Shown piece after piece: positions 35,931-44,557 of a stretch of 64,000 bases of DNA. Under the pieces are notes generated by a model. The model saw only the letters and a list, made by a program, of their open reading frames with translations, had not been told where the DNA came from and did not search any database. The DNA comes from JAJECS01 sp965243625 (GTDB taxonomy: Bacteria > Chloroflexota > UBA11872). Every line of letters starts with the position of its first letter. Position 1 is the stretch's first letter. The position numbers and the translations under genes are program-made. The stretch lies in contig CBDEVI010000002.1 of the NCBI GenBank assembly GCA_965243625.1, positions 3,129,868 to 3,193,867 on the forward strand, written 5' to 3'.

Positions 35931-37049
35931 ATGGCGGTCACCGCCGATCGACCGACCACCACCCGTGACGACATGGTCATCGTGGACGTCGACGTCCACG
36001 TCAACGACACGCCCGAGGCGTTGGCGCCCTACGTCGACCCGCCGTATCGCCGCGTGCTGGAGCACATCAGCACGCTGCCGCGGCGCTATCTGGACATTCC
36101 GGGATATGCCCTCAGGCTCGCGATCGATCTGCCCTTGCCGGACCGCGGGGCGGGCGCGCGGTCCGTGCACACGCCGCAGCAGATGCGCGAGGACCTGGAC
36201 GCGCTGGCGGTCGACATCGGCATCCTGTTCCCGGACCACCTGCTGACGATGGCGGCGCTGCCCGACGACGTGTACGCGGCGGCGCTCGGCCGCGCCTACA
36301 ACGCCTGGCTGGCCGAGGAATGGGTGAGCCGAGCGGATGGACTCTATGGGGCCGTGGTCGCCGCGCCGCAGGACCCGGAGGACGCCGCGCGCGAGATCCG
36401 GCGCTACGGCGCGCTCGATGAGTTCGTCGGCGTCTACCTGCCGACGGCCGGCGTCAATCCGCTGTGGGGCGCCCGGCGCTACACGCCGATCTTCGAAGCC
36501 GCCGCCGAGATGGGTCTGCCGGTGATGCTGCACAGCGTGGGCCTGATTCACGCGGCGTTCCCCTTCAACGTGGAGCAGTTCCGCACCATTCTCTTCCGCC
36601 ACCCCATCCAGCATGAGTTTGCCCTGATGGCGAACATGTTCAGCATGCTCGAATCGGCCATACCGGCGCGATTCCCCGACCTGCGCATCGTCTTCACGGA
36701 AGGCGGCATCTCGTGGGTGCCCTTTACGATGTGGCGGCTGGACAAGGAGTACCACGAATACCGCTCGCTGGCGCCCCTGCTGGAACACCCCCCAAGCCAC
36801 TACATCCGGAAGTTCTACTTCTCGACCCAGCCCATCGAAGAGCCGGAGCGCCCGCAGGACCTGGTGACGATGCTGGACATGTTCGACGGCGCCGACCAGG
36901 TGCTGTTTGCATCCGATTGGCCGCACCACGACTTCGATCATCCGCGCCAGGTGCTCAACATGCCGTTCCCGGCGGACGCGAAGCGGAAGATCATGGGCGA
37001 GAACGCGCTGGCGCTATTCGGCATCGACGCGCCCGTGCGCGCCGCCTAG
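35931..37049 (+). CDS. amidohydrolase 2 family metal-dependent hydrolase
   Basis: This 372-residue TIM-barrel protein belongs to the amidohydrolase-2 family (PF04909; ACMSD and decarboxylase relatives). Metal and active-site signatures are the N-terminal 'VIVDVDVHVND', a central 'GLPVMLHSVGLIH', 'FPDLRIVFTEGGISWVPFTMWRLD', and the C-terminal 'VLFASDWPHHDFDHP' with the catalytic Asp. Family members hydrolyse or decarboxylate aromatic-type acids. The ATG at 35931 was chosen over 35895 because of the overlapping -10 box. A Rieske ferredoxin gene follows after 5 bp, suggesting a shared oxidative or aromatic catabolic pathway. Confidence 0.87.
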   Translation: MAVTADRPTTTRDDMVIVDVDVHVNDTPEALAPYVDPPYRRVLEHISTLPRRYLDIPGYALRLAIDLPLPDRGAGARSVHTPQQMREDLDALAVDIGILFPDHLLTMAALPDDVYAAALGRAYNAWLAEEWVSRADGLYGAVVAAPQDPEDAAREIRRYGALDEFVGVYLPTAGVNPLWGARRYTPIFEAAAEMGLPVMLHSVGLIHAAFPFNVEQFRTILFRHPIQHEFALMANMFSMLESAIPARFPDLRIVFTEGGISWVPFTMWRLDKEYHEYRSLAPLLEHPPSHYIRKFYFSTQPIEEPERPQDLVTMLDMFDGADQVLFASDWPHHDFDHPRQVLNMPFPADAKRKIMGENALALFGIDAPVRAA

Positions 37050-37054
37050 CCCCG

Positions 37055-37411
37055 ATGGCGCGAATTCACGCGGGACCCGCCGACGCCTTGGCGCCCGGCG
37101 AGCGCACGTTCGTCAAGCACCGCAATTTCGAGATCGGCGTCTTCAACGTCAACGGCGAGTTCCGGGCCTATCGCAACCGCTGCCCGCATCAGCTGGGCCC
37201 CGCCTGCGAAGGCGCGATCAGCGGCACGCTGATGGGCTCGGCGGACACCGACTGGCAGCTGGAGTGGGTCCTCGACGGACGCGTGCTGCTCTGCCCCTGG
37301 CACCAGGTCGAGTTCGACCTCGACACCGGCGAGCGCATTCGCGGACTCGGTGAGCGCCTCAGGTCATACACCGTCGAGGTGGACGACGGCGAGCTGTACG
37401 TTCACGTTTAG
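37055..37411 (+). CDS. Rieske [2Fe-2S] ferredoxin-like protein
   Basis: This 118-residue protein has one Rieske cluster site, C-x-H ('NRCPHQLGPAC') and C-x2-H ('LLCPWHQVEFDLDTG'), with the downstream 'G..VRSYTVEV' type ending. There is an insertion of about 30 residues between the two ligand pairs ('GAISGTLMGSADTDWQLEW'). With no oxygenase domain it would act as an electron-transfer protein or as the Rieske half of a two-component hydroxylase. It follows the amidohydrolase by 5 bp and is probably cotranscribed. Confidence 0.87.
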   Translation: MARIHAGPADALAPGERTFVKHRNFEIGVFNVNGEFRAYRNRCPHQLGPACEGAISGTLMGSADTDWQLEWVLDGRVLLCPWHQVEFDLDTGERIRGLGERLRSYTVEVDDGELYVHV

Positions 37412-37462
37412 GCGGGGAATTCGGCGGCTGGTGTATGTCACTTGCAATGGCGGCGTCCACGC

Positions 37463-38779
37463 CTAATCCGAGCTCATGGGAATGGGGTGGCCCTCGGACC
37501 CTAAGCGCACCAAGACCTTCAACTCGCTGCCGTCGGGCGCCATGGTGCGCAAGACTTCACTATTACGGCGGTTGGGATCTTCGGGCGCCGTGCTGACGGT
37601 CGCGATTCGCGAGCCGTCCGGCGACCAGGCCGCCGCGTCGCCCGGAAGGGGCCGTTCGCTCATCGGCGTTCCGTCAAGCTCTACCACGCAGACCCCGCCA
37701 CAGGTGTAGAGAATCTTCGAACCGTCCGGCGACCAGGCCACTGTCTTGATCCAGGCTGCGGCCGGATCTGAATCGCCGGAACGTGGGATCCAGTGCTGCC
37801 GAGGGATGGTTGTCACGCGCTGGGCATCAGTACCATCTGCCGCGATCGTGAACAATGCAATCTCCTCGCCATCGGATCTGGCGAATGCGAGACGTCGCCC
37901 ATCCGGCGACCAAGATGGCCCGCTCACTGCCGCCGTGAGCCGCTGGAGTTCCGAGCCGCCGGCACGGATGGTGAATACGGCGTGTCTCGAGGGACCTTCC
38001 TTTCGCAGAAAAGCCAGGCGCTGCCCGTCAGGCGACCACCTCGGTGGATGTTGGGCAACGATGGGTCCGATGGTGCCGGGCGCACTATAGATCGGCCCGA
38101 CTGCCGAGCCGTCGACTGCCATCAAGTGGAGGCGCGGGCCCGAGCGGCCTGACGCGGCGCGACTGGAAACGAAAGCGATCCGCCGGCCGTCGGGCGACCA
38201 CGCAGGGTAGTCGTCAATCCCGCGGTTATCGGTCAATCGGATGTCGTACGACCCTTTGGTCTGCACCCGCGCGAGCTCGGGCGAGTAGTCGCGGTCCAGT
38301 GGCCACGCGCGTTCTGGATCCTCAGGTCGATCGCGATAAGCGCACGTGGAGTAGACCAAATGTGCACCCGACGGTGAGAGGGTGAAGGTTGTAGACGGTC
38401 CGACTTCCCACTCGTCCACCGGACCGGTGCGCGCAACCGTGGACAGTGCGTCCCCGACCGTGGAAGCTGCGTAGATCGCGGCGTGCGGGGCCCTGATGCT
38501 GAAATAGATTTCCGTGCCCTGGGGGTGCCACGCGACCCTATCGCCATATGCGGTGACCCTGTCGCCATATGCGGTGACGCTATCGCCATATATGAGCCAG
38601 GCATCTCCACGCTCGGCGCTGCACGGCGAGATGGGAATCGGCCCGTGGGGACCGGAAACGATCGAGGTCTCGCCACACCCTGCGGCGACCAATAGCGCCA
38701 GCACCGCAAACGCAGCCAGCCTTCGAGTCAGGATTAAGCCGTTCAATCCACTCGCTCGATTTCGAGACTCGACGCGCAT
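37463..38779 (-). CDS. TolB-like beta-propeller lipoprotein
   Basis: This 438-residue protein is predicted to be exported and lipid-anchored: Arg-rich n-region, hydrophobic segment, then lipobox 'LVAAGC' (Cys about residue 35). The rest consists of PD40/TolB-type blades with repeated 'W-S-P-D-G-x-R/K-I/L-x-F' motifs (for example 'PAWSPDGRRIAFVSSR', 'PRWSPDGQRLAFLRK', 'VAWSPDGSKILYT'), giving about six blades. Such propellers bind proteins or sense envelope state; no enzymatic motif is visible. The first blade contains a 7-residue tandem repeat (YGDxVTA). It is less GC-rich than the neighbours and convergent with the Rieske gene. Confidence 0.82.
   Translation of the reverse strand: MRVESRNRASGLNGLILTRRLAAFAVLALLVAAGCGETSIVSGPHGPIPISPCSAERGDAWLIYGDSVTAYGDRVTAYGDRVAWHPQGTEIYFSIRAPHAAIYAASTVGDALSTVARTGPVDEWEVGPSTTFTLSPSGAHLVYSTCAYRDRPEDPERAWPLDRDYSPELARVQTKGSYDIRLTDNRGIDDYPAWSPDGRRIAFVSSRAASGRSGPRLHLMAVDGSAVGPIYSAPGTIGPIVAQHPPRWSPDGQRLAFLRKEGPSRHAVFTIRAGGSELQRLTAAVSGPSWSPDGRRLAFARSDGEEIALFTIAADGTDAQRVTTIPRQHWIPRSGDSDPAAAWIKTVAWSPDGSKILYTCGGVCVVELDGTPMSERPLPGDAAAWSPDGSRIATVSTAPEDPNRRNSEVLRTMAPDGSELKVLVRLGSEGHPIPMSSD
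38539..38601 (-). repeat. 21-bp tandem repeat inside the TolB-like gene
   Basis: Three consecutive 21-bp units (38539-38559, 38560-38580, and a degenerate third to 38601) share the core TCGCCATATGCGGTGAC. They encode seven-residue repeats of the form Y-G-D-x-V-T-A near residue 65. The unit length keeps the frame, so copy number can change without breaking the protein. Confidence 0.75.
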
Positions 38780-38972
38780 TCAGGAATGAGCGCCGCCAGA
38801 GCATTCTCGCAACTCTAGTCGGGCTCCTCGGCTTGGCGTCGGCTCGGCTGTCCTGGGCTGCGGCCAGCAATCGTGTCGGCGGAACCGCTGCAATCGAACG
38901 ATCGAAGCGGCGCACCATCCGTAGACTTGCCCAAGTTAGGCCTGTGCTTGGCAGTGTCTTGTGGTGCGCGGC

Positions 38973-39746
38973 ATGCGGATTTGCCTGATCGGTGATACGC
39001 ACGGCTTCGTACCGGGACTCGAGGCCGCGATCGAGGCATGCCGACGCCATGCCCCGGATCGCATCGTGCATTGCGGCGACTTTCTGACTGCACCGTTTTC
39101 GCCCGACCCGCCCGGCGAGACGATGGACCTGTTGCGCGCGGAGCGAATCGACGTCATCTATGGCAACAACGAGGCCTATCTGCGCGACTGGGGAACGCCT
39201 CGGTGGGAATCGACCGTGGCCGCCCGCCGGCGCCGGCCGGACTCGCCTGACTATTTCCTGTCCCACATCGAGCAGGGACAGGCTCAGATCAATGCCACTG
39301 ACCTCGAATGGCTGCGGGCCTTGCCGGAGGAGCTGTCGTTGGACGGCGCGCGGGAAGGCGATGTGTTCGTGTGCCATGGCATGCCGGGCAATCCGTTCGC
39401 CACGATCTGGGACTCGGACCCGGCCTTCACACCCGCCTTCACCAATCGAGAGATCGAGGCGGCGCTGTCCCGCGATGCCGTCACGGCGGCCGACCTCATC
39501 TTGTGCGGCCACACCCCGGGCCCCACGCTCCTGCGAATCGCGCTTCCAAATGGCCGGGCGGCGCTCGTGGTTCGCAGCTCCGGGTACCGGCCCGGCGACG
39601 GTCCGGGTCCGTGGTATCAGGGGATTTGCGTGCTTACGGATGGCGGCGGTCCGTTGACCGGATTCGCCCGCTGGAGCATTGCCTTCGAGTGGACGCCCTT
39701 CGAGCCGCGCGACCCAAATTGGACCGACCTGCGGTCCCTGACGTGA
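38973..39746 (+). CDS. calcineurin-like metallophosphoesterase
   Basis: This 257-residue protein has the full metallophosphoesterase signature: 'IGDTHGFVPGL' (D-x-H), 'IVHCGDFLTAP' (G-D), 'IYGNNEAYL' (G-N-N/H-E), 'VCHGMPGNPF' and 'ILCGHTPGP' (G-H). The third block has Asn in place of the usual His of GNHE. Relatives include YfcE-type phosphodiesterases and ApaH-like enzymes; the substrate is unknown. The ATG at 38973 starts just before the first beta strand. GTG codons at 38961 and 38964 are alternatives. It overlaps the methyltransferase gene by one base. Confidence 0.87.
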   Translation: MRICLIGDTHGFVPGLEAAIEACRRHAPDRIVHCGDFLTAPFSPDPPGETMDLLRAERIDVIYGNNEAYLRDWGTPRWESTVAARRRRPDSPDYFLSHIEQGQAQINATDLEWLRALPEELSLDGAREGDVFVCHGMPGNPFATIWDSDPAFTPAFTNREIEAALSRDAVTAADLILCGHTPGPTLLRIALPNGRAALVVRSSGYRPGDGPGPWYQGICVLTDGGGPLTGFARWSIAFEWTPFEPRDPNWTDLRSLT

Positions 39747-40438
39747 TGGCTGCCTACGACCCCATTGCCAAGTGGTACGCGGCCCAGGTTCGCTCGGGCT
39801 CGCTGAGCGCCTTTCTCCACCACCTCGCCTCTCGTCTGCTGGAGATGGCGGGCGAAGTGTCCGGCAAGCGGGTCCTGGACGCGGGCTGCGGCGAGGGTCA
39901 CGTGGCCCGCTTATTCGCGCGCCACGGGGCCGAAGTCGTGGCCGTTGACATCTCGCCAGAGCTCCTGCACCTCGCGCGAACGTTCGAGGAGCAGGATCAA
40001 CTCGCCATTGAGTTCGTCCAGGCGGATCTGGCCGAGGGGCTGCCCTGCAACCGCGGGGCATTCGATTTGGCGGTCGCGAACATGGTGCTCGAGGACTGCG
40101 AGGATCACGTCGGCGTTCTCGCCGCGATTGCCGATGCCCTCGAGCCCGGCGGTCGCCTTCTCCTGTCGCTGAACAACCCCTATGCGGTCGCAGCGCGCGG
40201 AAGAGTGGACGACTACTTCAGGGCGGGAGCGCTCGCGCAAACATTCGGCACCGAGCAAGCGCGATATGAGGTCCCGTTCTACTACCGCTCGTTCGAGGAC
40301 CTGATGTCGGCCTTTCGGCAGCAGAGGCTCTTGCTCCGCAGCGCGGTGGACATCCGGCCCAACCCGTCCGATCCGCACCTACCCGACGATCCGGTGCCCA
40401 AGATCATGCTGCTCGAGTTGGTTCGGGACGCGCCGTAG
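39746..40438 (+). CDS. class I SAM-dependent methyltransferase
   Basis: This 230-residue protein has a methyltransferase-11 fold: motif I 'VLDAGCGEGHVARLFARHGAEVVAVDIS', motif II 'FDLAVANMVLEDCED' and post-motif 'LEPGGRLLLSLNNPYAV'. The N-terminus ('YDPIAKWYAAQVRSG') is typical of small-molecule methyltransferases. Its ATG shares a base with the phosphoesterase stop (TGATG), so the two are translationally coupled; an in-frame GTG one codon upstream is also possible. The substrate is not predictable. Confidence 0.88.
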   Translation: MAAYDPIAKWYAAQVRSGSLSAFLHHLASRLLEMAGEVSGKRVLDAGCGEGHVARLFARHGAEVVAVDISPELLHLARTFEEQDQLAIEFVQADLAEGLPCNRGAFDLAVANMVLEDCEDHVGVLAAIADALEPGGRLLLSLNNPYAVAARGRVDDYFRAGALAQTFGTEQARYEVPFYYRSFEDLMSAFRQQRLLLRSAVDIRPNPSDPHLPDDPVPKIMLLELVRDAP

Positions 40439-40485
40439 TTGTGTGTTGACGGCAATGGTGCCGCAGGGCGCCCGCCGCTGAGCCC

Positions 40486-41244
40486 CTACTCCGCATCCTG
40501 ATCTTCCCCCGCATCGACCTTGCCCAGGAAGACCTGGGTCAGGATGTCGGTCTCTTGGACCGATTGGGGCGTGCCGTCGTGGACGACGCGGCCCATGTCG
40601 AGGACGTAGGCCCGGTCGACGATGTCGAGCACGCCCTTGATGTTGTGCTCCACGACCATGATGGTGGTGTTGAGCCGCTCGCTGATTTCGGCGACTTTCT
40701 GAAACACTTCTTTGACCACGACCGGCGCCAGGCCCAGGGTCGGTTCGTCGAGCAGCAGCACGTCCGGCGCGGCCATGAGGCCGCGGCCCAGGGCCAGCAT
40801 CTGCTGCTGTCCGCCGGACATCTGGCTGGCGTAGTCGGCGCGCTTCTCGTGCAGGATCGGGAAGAGCTCCAGGATTGAGTCGAGCCGGCGGGATTTCTCC
40901 GCGTCGTCGTTCAGGTAGAGGCAGCCCATCTCCAGGTTCTCTTGGATGGTGAGGTGAGTGAACACTCGCCGGCCTTGCGGCACGAACGCGATGCCCTGCT
41001 TGACGATCTCGTGGGTCGCGGCCTCCAGCGGTTCCTGACGCCAGTAGACCTCGCCGCCGACCACTGGCGCGAGCCCCATGATGGCCTTGAGCACGGTGGA
41101 CTTTCCCGCCCCGTTGGGACCCATCACCGCGACGACCTCGCCCTCTTGGACTCCCAGCGACACGTCGGTCAGGGCGCGCACGGCCCCGTAGCGCACGGAG
41201 ATGTCGACCATCTCGAGGAACATCGTTCCGCCATTGCCGTTCAT
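40486..41244 (-). CDS. livF: branched-chain amino-acid type ABC transporter ATPase LivF
   Basis: This 252-residue ATPase belongs to the high-affinity branched-chain amino-acid/amide importer family. It has Walker A 'GPNGAGKSTVLKAI', signature 'MSGGQQQMLALGRGLM', Walker B 'VLLLDEPTLGLAP' and H-loop 'IMVVEHNI'; the 'FVPQGRRVFTHLTIQENLEMG' stretch is LivF-specific. The ATG at 41244 is two bases after the livG stop. It is the last gene of livK-livH-livM-livG-livF. Substrate could be amino acids, amides or urea; sequence alone does not decide. Confidence 0.94.
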   Translation of the reverse strand: MNGNGGTMFLEMVDISVRYGAVRALTDVSLGVQEGEVVAVMGPNGAGKSTVLKAIMGLAPVVGGEVYWRQEPLEAATHEIVKQGIAFVPQGRRVFTHLTIQENLEMGCLYLNDDAEKSRRLDSILELFPILHEKRADYASQMSGGQQQMLALGRGLMAAPDVLLLDEPTLGLAPVVVKEVFQKVAEISERLNTTIMVVEHNIKGVLDIVDRAYVLDMGRVVHDGTPQSVQETDILTQVFLGKVDAGEDQDAE

Positions 41245-41246
41245 GG

Positions 41247-42002
41247 CTAGTGCCCCAGGTAGGCGTCGATCACCGTGGATCGACCGAGCACCTCGTCGAC
41301 CTCTCCCACGGCGAGCAGGCTGCCGCTGTCGAGGACGAAGATGTGGTCCGACAGCTCGCGCACGATGTCCATGTTGTGGGAGACGAAGATGACGGTGCGC
41401 TTCTGCTGCCGCATCTCCTTCAGGATGGCCTTGACCCGTTCCAGCATCCGGGGAAAGAGGCCGGCGAAGGGCTCGTCGAACAAGTAGATGCTCACGTCCA
41501 GGGCCATCACGCGGCCGATCTCCAGCAGCTTGCGCTGGCCGTAGGACAAGTCGCCGGCCATGGCGTCGCGCTTCTCCCACATGCCGACGGTACGCAGGAT
41601 CTGCTCGGCCTTCTCTTCGTGGCGGGGCTTCGTCCGCTCCAGGAGCGACGGGAACAGGCGGCGCTCCGTCAGGCCCACCATGATGTTGTCCCACACCGTG
41701 ATCTGGTCGAAGAGGCGCACTTCCTGGAAGGTCCGGGTGATCCCGTGGTCGGGCGTCTCGTGCGCCTTCAGGACGCGGATGCCGACGGTGTCGATGACGA
41801 CGATGCCTTCGTCGATGGGCAGCATTCCGCTCAGCAGGTTGATCAGGGTCGACTTGCCCGAGCCGTTGGGCCCGACGATGCAGGTGATCCATTCCCGGAA
41901 GATGGAGATCGAGAGTTGGTCCACGGCGCGCACCGCACCAAAGCTCTTGGAAATCGCCTTCGTCTCCAGGGCGAATACGCGGGGATCGACCTCGGTTTTC
42001 AT
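41247..42002 (-). CDS. livG: branched-chain amino-acid type ABC transporter ATPase LivG
   Basis: This is the second ATPase of the importer (251 residues): Walker A 'GPNGSGKSTLINLLSG', the LivG-type 'GITRTFQEVRLFDQITVWDNI', signature 'LSYGQRKLLEIGRVMAL', Walker B 'IYLFDEPFAGLFP' and H-loop 'VIFVSHNMD'. Compared with E. coli LivG (LAYGQQRRLEIAR, DEPAAGLNP) the signature is close but the post-Walker B is altered. The ATG overlaps the livM stop (ATGA). Confidence 0.93.
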   Translation of the reverse strand: MKTEVDPRVFALETKAISKSFGAVRAVDQLSISIFREWITCIVGPNGSGKSTLINLLSGMLPIDEGIVVIDTVGIRVLKAHETPDHGITRTFQEVRLFDQITVWDNIMVGLTERRLFPSLLERTKPRHEEKAEQILRTVGMWEKRDAMAGDLSYGQRKLLEIGRVMALDVSIYLFDEPFAGLFPRMLERVKAILKEMRQQKRTVIFVSHNMDIVRELSDHIFVLDSGSLLAVGEVDEVLGRSTVIDAYLGH

Positions 42003-43036
42003 AGCCGGAATTTCCCGACCAGGCCCTGCGGCCGGAACAACATGAGCAGCACGAGCAGGATGCCGAGCACGACTTGCCGGGCCTGGCCGACGTACTCGGT
42101 GGGCAGAAACGGCAGGAAGCGCATGCCCTCCTCGAGCATCACGAAGGCCATGGCCCCGAGCAGCGATCCCCAGATCGTCGCCAGCCCTCCGAGGATGACG
42201 ATGGAGACCAGGAGGATCGACTCCAATAGGACGAAGGAGTTGGGATCGATGAAGCTGGTCCAACTCCCGAACAGGGCGCCCGCCAGCCCGGCCATCATGG
42301 CCGAGATGACCCAGATGGCGAGCTTGTAGTGGGCGGTCTGGTAGCCGAATACCTCGATGGCCTGCTCGTCCTCGCGGATGGCGGTAAGCACCCGTCCAAA
42401 CGATGAGGTCACGATGAACCACGAGATGAGCACCACGATCGCGAGGAACACGAGCGCCAGCACGAGGAATTCGAACGCGCCGTTGAGCGTCCACCCGCCG
42501 ATCTCGGGCCGGGCGATCTCATGGATGCCGAACGCGCCCCGGGTGAGCGGGCGCCAATTCAGGAAGAGGTTGAAGGCGATGACGGCAAATCCGAACGAGA
42601 CCAGGACGTAGATGTCGTCTCTGAAGCGGTTGAAGGCCACGCCCACGACGATCGCCACCAACCCGGCCAGGATCACGCTGATCGGCAGCGCGGCAAAGAA
42701 GGGCCAGCCAAAGGTCGGAATGGCCTCGGTGCGCAGTTGCTCGTAGGAGGCGTCGGAGCTGAGGATCGCCATCGCGTAGGCCCCGATTCCGAAGAATCCG
42801 ACATGCCCCACCGACAGCAGGCCGGTATAGCCCACGACCAGGTTCAGGCTGACCGCCAGGATCGCCCAGATGGCGAACACCGTGCTCACGGTGATGGCGA
42901 AGCCGACGCCTTGCCACAGCATGAACGCCGCCGCCCAGGACAGGATGACGAGGTTGGCCCACAGCTCGATGTTGCCCCTGGCGAATCGCGGGCGCCGCCG
43001 CAGCAGGTTTCCGACGACCTGGGTGCTCAGTGCCAC
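41999..43036 (-). CDS. livM: branched-chain amino-acid type ABC permease LivM
   Basis: This 345-residue permease has about nine hydrophobic segments and the family signature 'SLNLVVGYTGLLSVGHVGFFGIGAYAMAIL'. The EAA-like coupling helix is 'VLTAIREDEQAIEVFGY', followed by 'LAGALFGSWTSFIDPNSF' and the C-terminal 'LMLFRPQGLVGKFRL'. The GTG start is 4 bp after the livH stop; the stop overlaps livG. Confidence 0.94.
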   Translation of the reverse strand: MALSTQVVGNLLRRRPRFARGNIELWANLVILSWAAAFMLWQGVGFAITVSTVFAIWAILAVSLNLVVGYTGLLSVGHVGFFGIGAYAMAILSSDASYEQLRTEAIPTFGWPFFAALPISVILAGLVAIVVGVAFNRFRDDIYVLVSFGFAVIAFNLFLNWRPLTRGAFGIHEIARPEIGGWTLNGAFEFLVLALVFLAIVVLISWFIVTSSFGRVLTAIREDEQAIEVFGYQTAHYKLAIWVISAMMAGLAGALFGSWTSFIDPNSFVLLESILLVSIVILGGLATIWGSLLGAMAFVMLEEGMRFLPFLPTEYVGQARQVVLGILLVLLMLFRPQGLVGKFRL

Positions 43037-43040
43037 CGCG

Positions 43041-44420
43041 CTATCTCCGTGGCAAGAGGCCCTGGGGCCAGAAAGACAGGAAAACGATGAGGACCACGAA
43101 CGAGATGACGTCCTTCCACTCGCCGGCTAGGTCCCAGATGCCGAACTGCTCGATCATGCCCAGGGCGAAGCCGCCGATGATGGCGCCGTGCAGATTGCCG
43201 ATGCCGCCGATCACCGAGGCGATCCAGCCCTTCAAGAGCAGCAGCAGGCCCATTCGGGGCTGAATGGCAGTGTCGTGGCCGCTGAGGATTCCGGCCAGGG
43301 CGGCAAACATCGCGCCAATGAAGAAGACGACGGCAATGACGACCGTGGTGTTGATGCCCACCACCTTCGACACTTCCTCGTCGTCCCCGATGGCGCGCAC
43401 CGCGGTCCCGAAGGCGGTCCGCTTGAGGAGGACCAGCAGGCCGGCAAAGCCCGCGAGCGCCACGCCGATCGCGAACACGTTGAATCCCTTGATGTTCGCC
43501 CCGGCAACGGTCCACACGTCGCTGCCGAAGGCTTCCGGCAACGGCCGCGGCGCGGCCCGAAAGATGATGGTGATGATGGCGGTGATCGCCAGCAGGATCC
43601 CGAGCGAGGCCACCAGCATGATCAGGGGTGACTTGGCCCGGAGGCGCATGTAGACGTACAGCCCGCGGTAGAGAGCCAGGCTCACGGCTCCCGCCAGCAG
43701 GCAGGAGACGCCCCAGCTCAAGTAGAGACTCGATTCGGGAGTGGCGGCCACCAGGAAGCCGCAATAGGCGCCCAGGGCCGCCGCGGGCAGGGCAAGGGCC
43801 GCTACCGACCGAGCACCGTCGGCCCAGCGCCGATAGGCCCGATGCAGCACCCAGAGCGCCACCGCCGCGACGGCGACGCCGAGCAGGGGGCTGAGCAGGA
43901 CGTTGAGGTTGCTTGGATTGGCAAGGACCAGCCACATGTAGATGCCGACCGCCCCAGTGAGCGCGGCCCCAAGGGCGAGCAGCACGTTCCGGCTGAATCG
44001 GCGCCGAAGTCGGCTGTGGAAGTTCTCGTGGAGTGTCCATGCCACGACCCCGGCGACTACAGCCGCGAAGACGATGTTGACGAAGTGGTTGTTGACGTCA
44101 TAGCGACCGCCCAGGAAGTCCTGGGATCGAAGGTAGAAGACGCCGTAAGCCCCGAGCGCCGCGGCGGCTCCGTAGTACAGGTCGAAGAACCAGACCGTGC
44201 TGTAGACGAGCGTGAAACCCATGGCCAGCAGGGCGTACACGGCGCCTACCGGCAGGCCGTTGAAGGCGAACTGCAACGCTTGTTCGGGCGACTGGACGAT
44301 CTTCCAGATGACGTAGGCGATGACCGCGGTGGTCAGCGTGGTCGCCAACGCCCGGCTGTGATGCTCGCGAAACCGGATGAGCGCGCCGAGCGGAATCGCC
44401 TTGAGTTGCGCCAGGCTCAT
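43041..44420 (-). CDS. livH: branched-chain amino-acid type ABC permease LivH with large membrane insertion
   Basis: The ends match LivH: 'GLPVGAVYALLAMGFTLVYSTVWFFDL' at about residues 55-81, the coupling region 'AVRAIGDDEEVSKVVGINTT', and the C-terminal 'GGIGNLHGAIIGGFALGMIE' and 'FWPQGLLPRR'. At 459 residues it is roughly 150 longer than typical LivH. The extra length lies between about residues 105 and 265, with an Arg-rich cytoplasmic-looking segment ('HSRLRRRFSR') and three or four additional hydrophobic helices. The rest of the operon is standard. A 137-bp gap separates it from livK. Confidence 0.9.
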   Translation of the reverse strand: MSLAQLKAIPLGALIRFREHHSRALATTLTTAVIAYVIWKIVQSPEQALQFAFNGLPVGAVYALLAMGFTLVYSTVWFFDLYYGAAAALGAYGVFYLRSQDFLGGRYDVNNHFVNIVFAAVVAGVVAWTLHENFHSRLRRRFSRNVLLALGAALTGAVGIYMWLVLANPSNLNVLLSPLLGVAVAAVALWVLHRAYRRWADGARSVAALALPAAALGAYCGFLVAATPESSLYLSWGVSCLLAGAVSLALYRGLYVYMRLRAKSPLIMLVASLGILLAITAIITIIFRAAPRPLPEAFGSDVWTVAGANIKGFNVFAIGVALAGFAGLLVLLKRTAFGTAVRAIGDDEEVSKVVGINTTVVIAVVFFIGAMFAALAGILSGHDTAIQPRMGLLLLLKGWIASVIGGIGNLHGAIIGGFALGMIEQFGIWDLAGEWKDVISFVVLIVFLSFWPQGLLPRR

Positions 44421-44557
44421 GGAAGAATGACGCCCCCGCGTCGCTCGGCGCCCGTACCGGCCGCAGAGAACCGCACGGGCGGCGAGTCAGTCAATCCGTC
44501 GGGCCCGGTCACCATGTCGGGACCGACCCCGTGGATCGTTCGACGCTGGGGTTGGGC

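Noticed and set aside
38580..40061. 493-codon frame on the - strand covering the phosphoesterase and methyltransferase
   Set aside because: The + strand genes there carry complete metallophosphoesterase and SAM-binding motifs; the antisense frame has none.
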